Positions 46,359-53,485 of a DNA stretch of 64,000 nucleotides are shown piece by piece (positions within the stretch are counted from its first letter, which is position 1; each line of letters begins with the position of its first letter). The position numbers were made by a program, and so were the translations under genes. The notes below the pieces were generated by a model that worked only from the letters and a program-made list of their open reading frames with translations, searched no databases and was not told the origin of the DNA. The DNA is from DAOPJM01 sp035399665 (GTDB lineage: Bacteria > Bacillota > Clostridia > Christensenellales > CAG-138), in assembly GCA_035399665.1 (NCBI GenBank), contig DAOPJM010000008.1, forward strand, positions 3,232 to 67,231, given 5' to 3'.

Positions 46359-47066
46359 TTAATCTTTTCGTTTGATTTCTATCAATACCAATTCGGGCGG
46401 GTCAAAGACCCTCGGAACAGGGACGGTGTTCCCAAGGCCCGCCGAAACATACATACACATGTTATTGGCTTTGTACCCGCCCTTGCTGTAACGTGGGAAA
46501 ATCCCCTGTTCAGGCGCGAAAAGCCCTTGCCCAAATATGCGCGCCTGCCCGCCGTGGGCGTGTCCTGAGAGCGTAAGCCCCGAAGCTCGCTTCACGTACT
46601 CTGTGAAAAGCTCAGGACGATGCGCCAAGAGCAGCATGGGACGGTTGGGAATGCGGTCTAAGGCGGTCTTGTCGGGGTTGGCGGAGAGTCCGTAGATGTA
46701 CAGCCCCTTGTAGCTTACGCCCTCGTCAATGAGTATTCTCACGCCAAGCCTTTTCAATGCGCTCTCAAGCTCAAAGCGTCTGTGCATGACAAGCTCGTGA
46801 TTTCCCTCGCACATGAACAAGGGCGCAATCTTCAGCGCCCCTGCGATGAAGGCAAAGCTGTTGTCGGTCGCGCTCTCGTCCTTGCGGGAAAAGAGATCGC
46901 CCGTCACGGCTATGAGGTCGGGCGCAAAGCCGACTATGGGTGAAAGGAGCTTTTCCTGGCCCGAACCAAAGCCTGCGTTGTGCAGATCGGAAACCTGCGC
47001 TATGCGCATGGGGGCAAGCCCAATGGGTGAGCATTCAAATTTGGAGACGCTGAGGCGTGAACTCAT
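46359..47066 (-). CDS. Metallophosphoesterase (YkuE-like)
   Basis: This 235-residue calcineurin-like phosphoesterase has metal-ligand motifs in order: DLHN (about 27), GDLF (about 57), GNHE (about 87), AHRPE and SGHAHGGQ (about 165). It lacks the N-terminal membrane or Tat segment common in YkuE relatives, so it should be cytoplasmic. Its ATG overlaps the upstream stop (ATGA). Confidence 0.88.
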   Translation of the reverse strand: MSSRLSVSKFECSPIGLAPMRIAQVSDLHNAGFGSGQEKLLSPIVGFAPDLIAVTGDLFSRKDESATDNSFAFIAGALKIAPLFMCEGNHELVMHRRFELESALKRLGVRILIDEGVSYKGLYIYGLSANPDKTALDRIPNRPMLLLAHRPELFTEYVKRASGLTLSGHAHGGQARIFGQGLFAPEQGIFPRYSKGGYKANNMCMYVSAGLGNTVPVPRVFDPPELVLIEIKRKD

Positions 47067-47839
47067 TTTGTGCAGTATTCGCCTAACTTTTTATTGATGT
47101 AATCGTAGTGAAAATGGGGGATTAGGCAGGTGCTGCAATCCTTGATTTTCCCGTTGAGCATGGTGAAATTGCCGCCGCAGTCGGGGATAAGGTACAGCGG
47201 ACAGTAGCAGAACTGGCAGGAGAAATCCTCAACGCGGTCGGTCTTGTGGCAGGGGAAGTACTCGCAGCGCGGGTTCTGACAGAAGGCATAGGCGGGCGCA
47301 AGCACTGTGCAGCCGCGCTTTTGGTAATCATCACGCTTGATGCAGTAGCTGAAGGTGTCCTCCGCGGCGCCGTCGGGGTTCTTCGCCGAAAGCGTCTCAA
47401 CGCCCTCATAGCGAAAGCCGCACTTTTCGACCACGCGCCGCGACCGAAGGTTGCTCTTGCGGTGCTTGACCGTAAGAAGCTCCGTCTCTGTCTCGGTAAA
47501 GGCGTACTCGATTACACGCTTTACCGCCTCGCTCATGTAGCCGTGACCCCAGTAGGCGGGGTTTAGAACGTAGCCTACCTCATAGCAGAGGGCGGCGCGG
47601 CTGCGCTTGTGCAGACCCACGGCGCCTATGACCTTGCCCGTGTCCTTAAGCTGCAAGGCAAAGGTGTCGTTCTCGGCTATGGTAAGGGTGAGGTAGGCGC
47701 GGGTGGCTTCGATGTCCTTGTGGGGCGGCCAGCCCGCGGCGGGGCCTACGCGGGGGTCCTTCGCATACTCGTACATGTCCTCAGCGTCGTCCATGTTCCA
47801 TGGGCGCAAGATAAGGCGTTCAGTTTCAATTTTCTTCAT
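47063..47839 (-). CDS. GNAT acetyltransferase fused to a cysteine-rich domain
   Basis: This 258-residue protein has two parts. Residues about 1-170 are a RimJ/RimL-type N-acetyltransferase (TERLILRPWNMDDAEDMYEYAKDPRVG, then AYWGHGYMSEAVKRVIEYAF for acetyl-CoA binding, then SRRVVEKCGFRYEG). Residues about 175-258 are a small domain with about ten cysteines (CQNPRCEYFPCHK, CQFCYCPLY, DCGGNF, DCSTCLIPH). It resembles the cysteine-rich small domain otherwise found alone or on cobamide enzymes. There is one unbroken frame. The ATG at 47839 overlaps the MGMT gene by 14 bases; upstream codons lie inside that gene. Confidence 0.85.
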   Translation of the reverse strand: MKKIETERLILRPWNMDDAEDMYEYAKDPRVGPAAGWPPHKDIEATRAYLTLTIAENDTFALQLKDTGKVIGAVGLHKRSRAALCYEVGYVLNPAYWGHGYMSEAVKRVIEYAFTETETELLTVKHRKSNLRSRRVVEKCGFRYEGVETLSAKNPDGAAEDTFSYCIKRDDYQKRGCTVLAPAYAFCQNPRCEYFPCHKTDRVEDFSCQFCYCPLYLIPDCGGNFTMLNGKIKDCSTCLIPHFHYDYINKKLGEYCTK

Positions 47840-48167
47840 AATCCCTCCATTGGTATAGCTCCATGTTGACGTGTCCGCCGAGTACGGGAATGCCCTCCTT
47901 TTCAAGAAGCATAGCTTGAACGTTCTCGCCGCCAAAAGCGAAGGCGGGGGAAAGCCTGCCGCTGCGATCCACCACACGGTGACAGGGTATGACTATGGGT
48001 TCGGGGTTGACGTGAAGGGCATAGCCAACGATGCGCGCCCACTTGGGGTTGCCGCAGAGCCGCGCAATCTGCCCGTAGGTCGCGACCTTGCCGCGGGGTA
48101 TGCGTTTTACGACCTCGTATATCCGCGTAAAGCTGTTTTCCCTCGACTTTGCTTGACCGTTTTCCAT
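47826..48167 (-). CDS. MGMT-family DNA-binding alkyltransferase domain protein
   Basis: This 113-residue protein is only the C-terminal domain of O6-alkylguanine-DNA alkyltransferase. It has the winged helix (RGKVATYGQIARLCGNPKWARIVGYAL) and the acceptor-site IPCHRVV with Cys. The Cys separates it from ATL proteins, which have Trp there. The N-terminal RNase-H-like domain is absent. First gene of a four-gene operon. Confidence 0.9.
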   Translation of the reverse strand: MENGQAKSRENSFTRIYEVVKRIPRGKVATYGQIARLCGNPKWARIVGYALHVNPEPIVIPCHRVVDRSGRLSPAFAFGGENVQAMLLEKEGIPVLGGHVNMELYQWRDYEEN

Positions 48168-48173
48168 GTGTAT

Positions 48174-48202
48174 ATGATAACAAAACCCGCCCGTCCTGTC
48201 AA
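48174..48202 (-). promoter_or_regulatory. Promoter giving a probably leaderless MGMT transcript
   Basis: On the minus strand: perfect TTGACA (48202-48197), a 17-base spacer and TATCAT (48179-48174). The -10 ends only six bases before the ATG at 48167, where transcription should begin. Confidence 0.75.
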
Positions 48203-48338
48203 GCAAGACGGAGCGCAAACGGTAGAAGGCGGGAATCGGCGGGGCTGTGAACCCGCCTAAAATGGCACGAACCGCCGTGAAGAACGTGGGGAGCGGGGGT
48301 TATCCCAGCATGGTTGCTCTTGACTTATATGTTTTCGG

Positions 48339-48367
48339 CAAGATCCTTCGACAAGCGAAGGATGACA
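48339..48367. repeat. Solo right arm of the repeat family
   Basis: CAAGATCCTTCGACAAGCGAAGGATGACA, followed by linker sequence (GCTCAAGCCTGTTCGGTATTTG). Confidence 0.75.
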
Positions 48368-48458
48368 AGGACTTCTGTCGCGCTCAAGCCTGTTCGGTAT
48401 TTGAAATACACCCCTCCACCCGTTCCGTAAAGTCGCGGTAAAATGTTCTGTTTAGTGC

Positions 48459-48487
48459 TTGACAGGGCGGAGCCGAGTAAGTATCAT
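48459..48487 (+). promoter_or_regulatory. Promoter of the metNIQ leader
   Basis: Perfect TTGACA (48459-48464), a 17-base spacer and TATCAT (48482-48487). Predicted start is near 48494, about 200 bases before metN. Confidence 0.8.
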
Positions 48488-48522
48488 ATAGTATATTCTT
48501 GGAGATGAAGGAGGCCGAAAAC

Positions 48523-48624
48523 ATGTATAAGCAGCTTTTCCTTGCCTCTATGCTGATGTGCGGCTCCATGCGCGACGGGTATCGCGGCATGGCGCATTTG
48601 CACGCGGCAAATCATAGACTTTAG
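48523..48624 (+). CDS. Putative Met-rich leader peptide of metNIQ
   Basis: A 33-codon open frame with a consensus AAGGAGG eight bases before its ATG. Met codons are at positions 1, 10, 12, 16 and 23, three of them within seven codons (MLMCGSM). No protein family matches. It lies between the promoter and an intrinsic terminator that precedes metN. This placement and composition fit a leader peptide whose translation senses charged methionyl-tRNA. The ribosome site and the hairpins are seen directly; the sensing role is inferred. Confidence 0.65.
   Translation: MYKQLFLASMLMCGSMRDGYRGMAHLHAANHRL
48566..48592 (+). promoter_or_regulatory. Pause/anti-antiterminator hairpin in the met leader
   Basis: CCATGCGCGA (48566-48575) pairs with TCGCGGCATGG (48582-48592), ten pairs with one bulge, loop CGGGTA. 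The left arm overlaps Met codon 16. The right arm (GCGGCATGGC, 48584-48593) can instead pair with the terminator's right arm GCCATCCGC (48661-48669), nine pairs with one bulged C. A second small hairpin, ATTTGC/GCAAAT, is at 48596-48612. Confidence 0.65.
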
Positions 48625-48647
48625 ACAGGTCTATTAGCGTTAGCGTT

Positions 48648-48680
48648 GCGGGTGGCGTCGGCCATCCGCTTTTTTATTTT
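48648..48680 (+). terminator. Attenuator terminator before metN
   Basis: GCGGGTGGC pairs with GCCATCCGC (one G-U) around GTCG and is followed by TTTTTTATTTT. It lies 15 bases before the metN start, so it must be bypassed for metNIQ expression. Confidence 0.85.
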
Positions 48681-48694
48681 GCATTGGAGGTAAC

Positions 48695-49705
48695 ATGGCA
48701 GACACAATAATCGACATCAAGGGTCTTTGCAAGGTTTTTGGCGAGGGCGACAAGGCCGTTCACGCCTTAAGCGACGTAGACTTACAGATAGAGCGCGGGG
48801 AAATCTTTGGGCTTATAGGCTTATCGGGCGCGGGTAAAAGCACGCTCGTTCGCTGCGTCAACCTTTTGGAGCGTCCAAGCTCCGGCAGCGTCTGTGTGTT
48901 GGGGCATGAGCTTACGGCGATGAGTGAGGCGGAGCTTCGCATTATGCGCCGCAGGATAGGCATGATCTTTCAGCAATTCAACCTTTTAGCGCAGCGCACG
49001 GCTTTGGAGAACGTGATGTTCCCCTTGCTGATTGCCAAAACGCCCAAGCGCGAGGCCCGCGAGAAAGCGTCCAAGCTCCTTGCATTGGTGGACGTCGCGG
49101 ACAAAGCCTCCGCCTACCCCGCTCAGCTCTCAGGCGGGCAGAAGCAGCGCGTGGCGATAGCCCGCGCCCTTGCCGCAGACCCCGAAATCCTTCTGTGCGA
49201 CGAGGCGACAAGCGCGCTTGACCCCGCGAACACGGCCTCTGTGCTGAAGCTCCTGAGCGAGCTGAACCGCAAGCTTGGCGTGACAATAGTCGTGATAACC
49301 CATGAGATGAAGGTCATTGAGCAGATTTGCCAACGGGTTGCTATACTGGACGACAGCCGAGTTGTGGAGCTGGGCGCGGTTGAGGAGGTCTTTCGCCGTC
49401 CCAAGTCCAAGATGGGGCGCAAGCTTGTGCTTTCAGGCGGTGAACGCGGCGAACGCGACAGCGCTAAGGGCTGCTTTCGTATCGTATTCAACGGCGAGGA
49501 GGCCACAAAGCCCGTCGTTTCGGAGCTGGTTCTGCTCACAGGCAACAGCGTGAACATACTCTTTGCCGATACAAAGTCCATTGGCGGCAGGGTCTACGGA
49601 CAGATGCTGCTCGACCTGCCCGAAGGCGCCGCGGCAAGAGCCCAAATACTGGGATACCTTGACGAGCAGGGCATATTCTGCGAGGAGGTGGAGAGCGATG
49701 CTTAG
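48695..49705 (+). CDS. metN: Methionine ABC importer ATP-binding protein
   Basis: This 336-residue ATPase of the D/L-methionine importer has Walker A GLSGAGKST, signature LSGGQKQR, Walker B LLCDEAT and H-loop THE. It has a C-terminal NIL (ACT-like) domain (about 260-336) that in the E. coli transporter binds methionine and inhibits uptake. It starts after TTGGAGG and overlaps metI by 8 bases. Confidence 0.96.
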   Translation: MADTIIDIKGLCKVFGEGDKAVHALSDVDLQIERGEIFGLIGLSGAGKSTLVRCVNLLERPSSGSVCVLGHELTAMSEAELRIMRRRIGMIFQQFNLLAQRTALENVMFPLLIAKTPKREAREKASKLLALVDVADKASAYPAQLSGGQKQRVAIARALAADPEILLCDEATSALDPANTASVLKLLSELNRKLGVTIVVITHEMKVIEQICQRVAILDDSRVVELGAVEEVFRRPKSKMGRKLVLSGGERGERDSAKGCFRIVFNGEEATKPVVSELVLLTGNSVNILFADTKSIGGRVYGQMLLDLPEGAAARAQILGYLDEQGIFCEEVESDA

Positions 49706-50360
49706 TCTTGAATTCTGGAGGATGCTCGGCAAGGGTGTACTTGAAACCCTCTACATGACCTTAGGCGGTACGCTTCTTGCCTACATTCTGGGGCTGCCCA
49801 TGGGTCTGCTGCTTGTGACGTCCGCCCCCAACGGCGTCAAGCCCAACAAGCCCGTTTTCATGGTCTTGGGTACCATCGTGAACATGGTTCGCAGCGTCCC
49901 CTTCGTCATACTCATGGTGGCGGTGCTGCCGCTCTCGCGCATAATCTTTGGAACGAGCTTGGGTTCAACCGCCATGCTGGTACCGCTGTTCTTGGGCGCC
50001 GCGCCCTTCGTGGCAAGGCTTGTGGAGTCCTCCGCCTTAGAGGTGGACAATGGAGTAATCGAGGCGGCACGTTCAATGGGCGCGACGCCATTGCAGATAG
50101 TCCTGCGCGTAATCCTGCCGGAAGCGCTCCCCTCGCTTATCACCGGCTCGGCTATCGCCGTCACAACTATACTGGGCTACTCCGCGATGAGCGGCTTCAC
50201 GGGCGGCGGTGGTATAGGCGATATCGCGATTCGCTACGGCTATTACCGCTATGAGACCGATATCATGCTGATATGCGCCGCTCTGCTCGTTGTCATAGTG
50301 CAGCTCATGCAGGCGGTTGGCAACGGACTTTCCCGAAAAAGCGACAAGCGCATTCGCTGA
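49698..50360 (+). CDS. metI: Methionine ABC importer permease
   Basis: This 220-residue permease has five membrane segments and the EAA-type loop (VIEAARSMGATPLQIVLRVILPEALPSL) that couples to MetN. The start is the ATG at 49698, after GAGGTGG inside metN; the longer frame is an overlap artefact. Confidence 0.96.
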   Translation: MLSLEFWRMLGKGVLETLYMTLGGTLLAYILGLPMGLLLVTSAPNGVKPNKPVFMVLGTIVNMVRSVPFVILMVAVLPLSRIIFGTSLGSTAMLVPLFLGAAPFVARLVESSALEVDNGVIEAARSMGATPLQIVLRVILPEALPSLITGSAIAVTTILGYSAMSGFTGGGGIGDIAIRYGYYRYETDIMLICAALLVVIVQLMQAVGNGLSRKSDKRIR

Positions 50361-50411
50361 AACGAACGCTTGAAAATATAGACTAAATACAACTATACGG
50401 AGGAAAACAAA

Positions 50412-51218
50412 ATGAAAAAGACACTCGCAATACTGCTCGCAATCACCCTGCTATGCACCCTTTTCACCGCCTGCGCCAAAGATGAGGACGCCAAGGTCAT
50501 TCGCGTTGGCGCGTCCATTACGCCCCACGCCGAGATACTTGAGGTAGTCAAGGACAACCTTGCCGAACAGGGTTACACCCTTGAGATAGTGGAGTTCACA
50601 GATTATGTTCTGCCCAACACCGCCGTTGAAAGCGGCGAACTGGACGCGAACTACTTCCAGCACCTGCCCTACCTTGAGGATTTCAACGCCGAACATGGTA
50701 CTCACCTTGTTTCGGTGGGCGCGGTTCACTATGAGCCATACGGCATATACGCGGGTCGATGCGATTCCTTGGACAATATCCCCGACGGCGCGAAAATCGC
50801 TGTTCCCAATGACTCCACGAATGAAGCAAGGGCCTTGCAGCTGCTTGCCGAGATAGGGCTTATCACCATACGCGAGGGCGCGGGGCTGTCCGCAACCGTG
50901 TTGGACATCGTGGATAACCCCAAGAACATACAGATAGTCGAGCTTGAGTCCGCTCAGATACCGCGCTCACTTTTGGACGTTGATTTCGGCGTTATCAACG
51001 GCAATTACGCGATTGAGGCGGGGTTCTCCGCAAGCGACGCCTTGGCGCTGGAGTCCGCAAACTCGCTTGCCGCGCAGACCTACGGCAACATTTTGGTGGT
51101 GCGCGAGGGCAATGAGAACAGGGAGGACATACAGGCGCTGTATGCGGCGCTCTGCTCCGACGAAGTGCGCGAATTTATCACAAGCACCTATGGCGACGCT
51201 GTTGTGCCGATTTTTTAG
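50412..51218 (+). CDS. metQ: Methionine-binding lipoprotein
   Basis: This 268-residue substrate-binding protein has a lipoprotein signal peptide (MKKTLAILLAITLLCTLFTAC; lipobox LFTAC with Cys at 21). It belongs to the MetQ/NlpA family (VRVGASITPHAEILE-like start, YFQHLPYLEDFN). It is tethered to the outer face of the membrane and delivers methionine to MetNI. Confidence 0.96.
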   Translation: MKKTLAILLAITLLCTLFTACAKDEDAKVIRVGASITPHAEILEVVKDNLAEQGYTLEIVEFTDYVLPNTAVESGELDANYFQHLPYLEDFNAEHGTHLVSVGAVHYEPYGIYAGRCDSLDNIPDGAKIAVPNDSTNEARALQLLAEIGLITIREGAGLSATVLDIVDNPKNIQIVELESAQIPRSLLDVDFGVINGNYAIEAGFSASDALALESANSLAAQTYGNILVVREGNENREDIQALYAALCSDEVREFITSTYGDAVVPIF

Positions 51219-51239
51219 GTCTGACAGTCCTATATGACG

Positions 51240-51259
51240 GGGCGGCGCCTTCGCCGCCC
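51240..51259 (+). terminator. Possible terminator of metNIQ
   Basis: GGGCGGCG and CGCCGCCC form a perfect 8-bp stem with a CCTT loop, 21 bases after metQ. The following sequence (TGTTGCGTTCC) has no clear T run, so termination may be weak. Confidence 0.5.
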
Positions 51260-51406
51260 TGTTGCGTTCCCTGTTGCCGCGGGGCTGAATGAGTGTTTCG
51301 CCTATTGTGAGCGCAGCTTCAATGGCAAGGGGCGCTCACGGCGGAACACCCGTCCTCGTTTCCCTCGTCCCACGGGGGAGCGCTTCTTTCAAGAGCAAGC
51401 TTGTTT

Positions 51407-51435
51407 CAAGATCCTTCGACTTCGCTCAGGATGAC
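51407..51435. repeat. Repeat right arm with core fragment
   Basis: CAAGATCCTTCGACTTCGCTCAGGATGAC, preceded by core-like CGTCCCACGGGGGAGCGCTTC and an AAGCTTG. Confidence 0.8.
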
Positions 51436-51740
51436 GGTGGGGGTTGAAGGGCGAACAGGGAATGTGATTGAGAGTGGCTGAAGCTCCGCTTCGCTCAGGA
51501 TGACAGTGGGGGNNNNNNNNNNNNNNNNNNNNNNNNNNNNNNNNNNNNNNNNNNNNNNNNNNNNNNNNNNNNNNNNNNNNNNNNNNNNNNNNNNNNNNNN
51601 NNNNNNNNNNNNGGGAATGTGATTGAGAGTGGCTGAAGCTCCGCTTCGCTCAGGATGACAGTGGGGGTTGAAGGGCGAGCAGGGAATGTGATTGAGAGTG
51701 GCTGAAGCTCCGCTTCGCTCAGGATGACGGTGGGGGGTGA
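51436..51740. repeat. 69-bp tandem repeat interrupted by a gap
   Basis: The unit GGGAATGTGATTGAGAGTGGCTGAAGCTCCGCTTCGCTCAGGATGACRGTGGGGG...GGGCGARCA starts at about 51458, 51613 and 51682, a 69-base period across the last two. It includes the arm end CTTCGCTCAGGATGAC. True copy number is unknown because of the N gap. Confidence 0.8.
51513..51612. other. Assembly gap of 100 N flanked by a duplicated 55-mer
   Basis: Bases 51458-51512 and 51613-51667 are identical over 55 bases. The gap falls inside a tandem repeat, the usual reason for assembly to break. Confidence 0.9.
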
Positions 51741-51784
51741 ATTTGCGAATATCAAAAAGCCTTGATAGTGGCTGTCAACTTCCT

Positions 51785-51845
51785 TGTCATCCTGAACAAT
51801 AGCGAAGGATCTTGCCCTAAGCTTAAAAGTCAAGGGGCGCTCCCA
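51785..51845. repeat. Repeat left arm with partial core
   Basis: TGTCATCCTGAACAATAGCGAAGGATCTTG followed by AAAAGTCAAGGGGCGCTCCC; no right arm follows. Confidence 0.75.
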
Positions 51846-51864
51846 CCTCAACTATAACCAAAGA

Positions 51865-51894
51865 AGTTCGGGCGAACCACGGTTCGCCCGAACT
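51865..51894 (-). terminator. Perfect 30-base palindrome after the polysaccharide cluster
   Basis: AGTTCGGGCGAACC and GGTTCGCCCGAACT form a 14-bp perfect inverted repeat around AC. It lies 46 bases past the last gene of the minus-strand cluster and is followed on that strand by TTCTTTGG. It probably acts as terminator for that long operon. Confidence 0.6.
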
Positions 51895-51940
51895 ACAAAT
51901 ACCTAAACAAGGCTGTCCTCATGTTTTTAGCGAAGTCCTA

Positions 51941-53485
51941 TTATGTCTTTTTGCGGCTTTTGAACCTTGCGAACAGCTCCTTTACATAACCCCAAACGAT
52001 TTGGAACGCCTTTGGGTAGAACAGCGAGTTCACGGCGATGTACAGGGTCAAGGTGACCACGGTGGCGATCGCGGCGAACAATATGATATAACGATACCTT
52101 GTCAGGGGAAGCTTCAGCGCGTTGAACGCAAGCACGAGTCCGACAAACAAGACAAGGTTTATGCCCCACTTCTTTAGCGTAATTGAGCAGCTTCTGCAAA
52201 GCACCCTTCTGTTTGCGTAGAGTATCATATCCACGGCTCGGTAAATAAGCGCGGCGATGGTTCCAAGCAGCACGCCGTATATGCCCCGTCCCCACAGCTT
52301 TTCGCAGACTATGACGCCAACTATGGACACGGTAAGGTTAATGACAGCCTCTATCACGGAGCGCATCTGCGTATTCTTAAAATGTCCCGCGTAGCTGATT
52401 GCGGCTCCGCAGGCGGCTCTGCCCGACACCAACAGCTTATAGCTTACAAACAGCACGGGCAACAGCGGCAACAGGTAATTGGCGTCCGTAATCCCTTCCG
52501 TATACAGCTCCATGAACGGGTAGAGGAACATCAGCGTGACCGCGTACAGCCCAAAGGATATGGCCATATAGTAGGTCTCATAGCAGTCGAATATCCCCAG
52601 GTAGCGTTCGCGCTCGGTGTTGTAAAGCTGTCCCAAGCGGTACACAAAGCCCGTGTTGATGTTGGATATAAGCGTTGATATCATATCCACAAAGCCGCTG
52701 TACAGCACATACACCGAAACCACCTTGAGGTCCTGCAATATGAGCGTAAGCAGCAGAACATCGGTATGGTTGAACACCATATTCGCGATGTTGTGTATCA
52801 GCGCCGCGTTCTTCTGCTCCAACGCCTTCTCGTCGGGGGTAACCTTGAGGCTGAGCTTGGGATAGTGGCGGCTTATATATATGGCATAGTAGAGCGTAAA
52901 GCAGCCCGTGACCAAGAGCTGCGCCGCCTGAAGCCAGATAAAGGACATCCCAACGAGTATGAGTACGAGCTTTGAAACGCTTATTATTAGGTGGGATACC
53001 GTGCCTATGTTCGACAGCACGTACTGCTTGCCCTCCGCCTGAAGGAGCAGCTTATACTTGGCCTGAAAGAGGTAGCTCACAACGCCGCTGCCGCCTATGA
53101 GCAGTATACAGCCCACCTGCAAGGGTAAGCTTATCTCGCTCTTGACCACAAGGGGGAAAATCGCGGCCAGCACGACTACGCCTATGGCATAGAATATGGC
53201 TGTGCGGCGGTAGAGCCTGTCTGTGGCAGCCATGATTCCGTTTATCTTATCGGTATCGCCGCGTGAGATGGGCGCGTAAAGCGCCTGCACAGTGACCGCA
53301 CCCACCCCCGCTTCCAAGAGCGTGAGATAGGCGAAGAACTGGTTGACGGAGGACAGAAAGCCGTTGACCTGTGAGCCGTAGCTCGTGATAAAGAGCCTTG
53401 GAAGCAGTATGCCCACCGCGATGGTGACAATCTGCCCCAAAACCCCAAACAGTATGTTATAGACGCTTTTCTTGGCCGTGTTCAT
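51941..53485 (-). CDS. Polysaccharide flippase (Wzx-like, MOP family)
   Basis: This 514-residue membrane protein has 12-14 hydrophobic segments. It starts SVYNILFGVLGQIVTIAVGILLPRLF, typical of PST/Wzx flippases that move lipid-linked repeat units across the membrane. It is last in the minus-strand cluster. Its ATG overlaps the aminotransferase stop by one base. Confidence 0.88.
   Translation of the reverse strand: MNTAKKSVYNILFGVLGQIVTIAVGILLPRLFITSYGSQVNGFLSSVNQFFAYLTLLEAGVGAVTVQALYAPISRGDTDKINGIMAATDRLYRRTAIFYAIGVVVLAAIFPLVVKSEISLPLQVGCILLIGGSGVVSYLFQAKYKLLLQAEGKQYVLSNIGTVSHLIISVSKLVLILVGMSFIWLQAAQLLVTGCFTLYYAIYISRHYPKLSLKVTPDEKALEQKNAALIHNIANMVFNHTDVLLLTLILQDLKVVSVYVLYSGFVDMISTLISNINTGFVYRLGQLYNTERERYLGIFDCYETYYMAISFGLYAVTLMFLYPFMELYTEGITDANYLLPLLPVLFVSYKLLVSGRAACGAAISYAGHFKNTQMRSVIEAVINLTVSIVGVIVCEKLWGRGIYGVLLGTIAALIYRAVDMILYANRRVLCRSCSITLKKWGINLVLFVGLVLAFNALKLPLTRYRYIILFAAIATVVTLTLYIAVNSLFYPKAFQIVWGYVKELFARFKSRKKT

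Noticed and set aside
47840..47977. Longer start for the acetyltransferase gene
   Set aside because: The additional 46 codons lie inside the MGMT gene in another frame and have no homology; the ATG at 47839 begins the conserved domain.
48494..48694. SAM riboswitch or Met T-box in front of metN
   Set aside because: No SAM-I core motifs and no T-box sequence (AGGGUGGNACCGCG-like) could be found; the region instead holds a translated-looking ORF and simple hairpins. A covariance search is still needed for rarer SAM classes.
49563..49697. Longer metI reading frame starting inside metN
   Set aside because: The extra 45 residues have no family match and overlap the NIL domain of metN; the ATG at 49698 has a ribosome site and starts the conserved permease.
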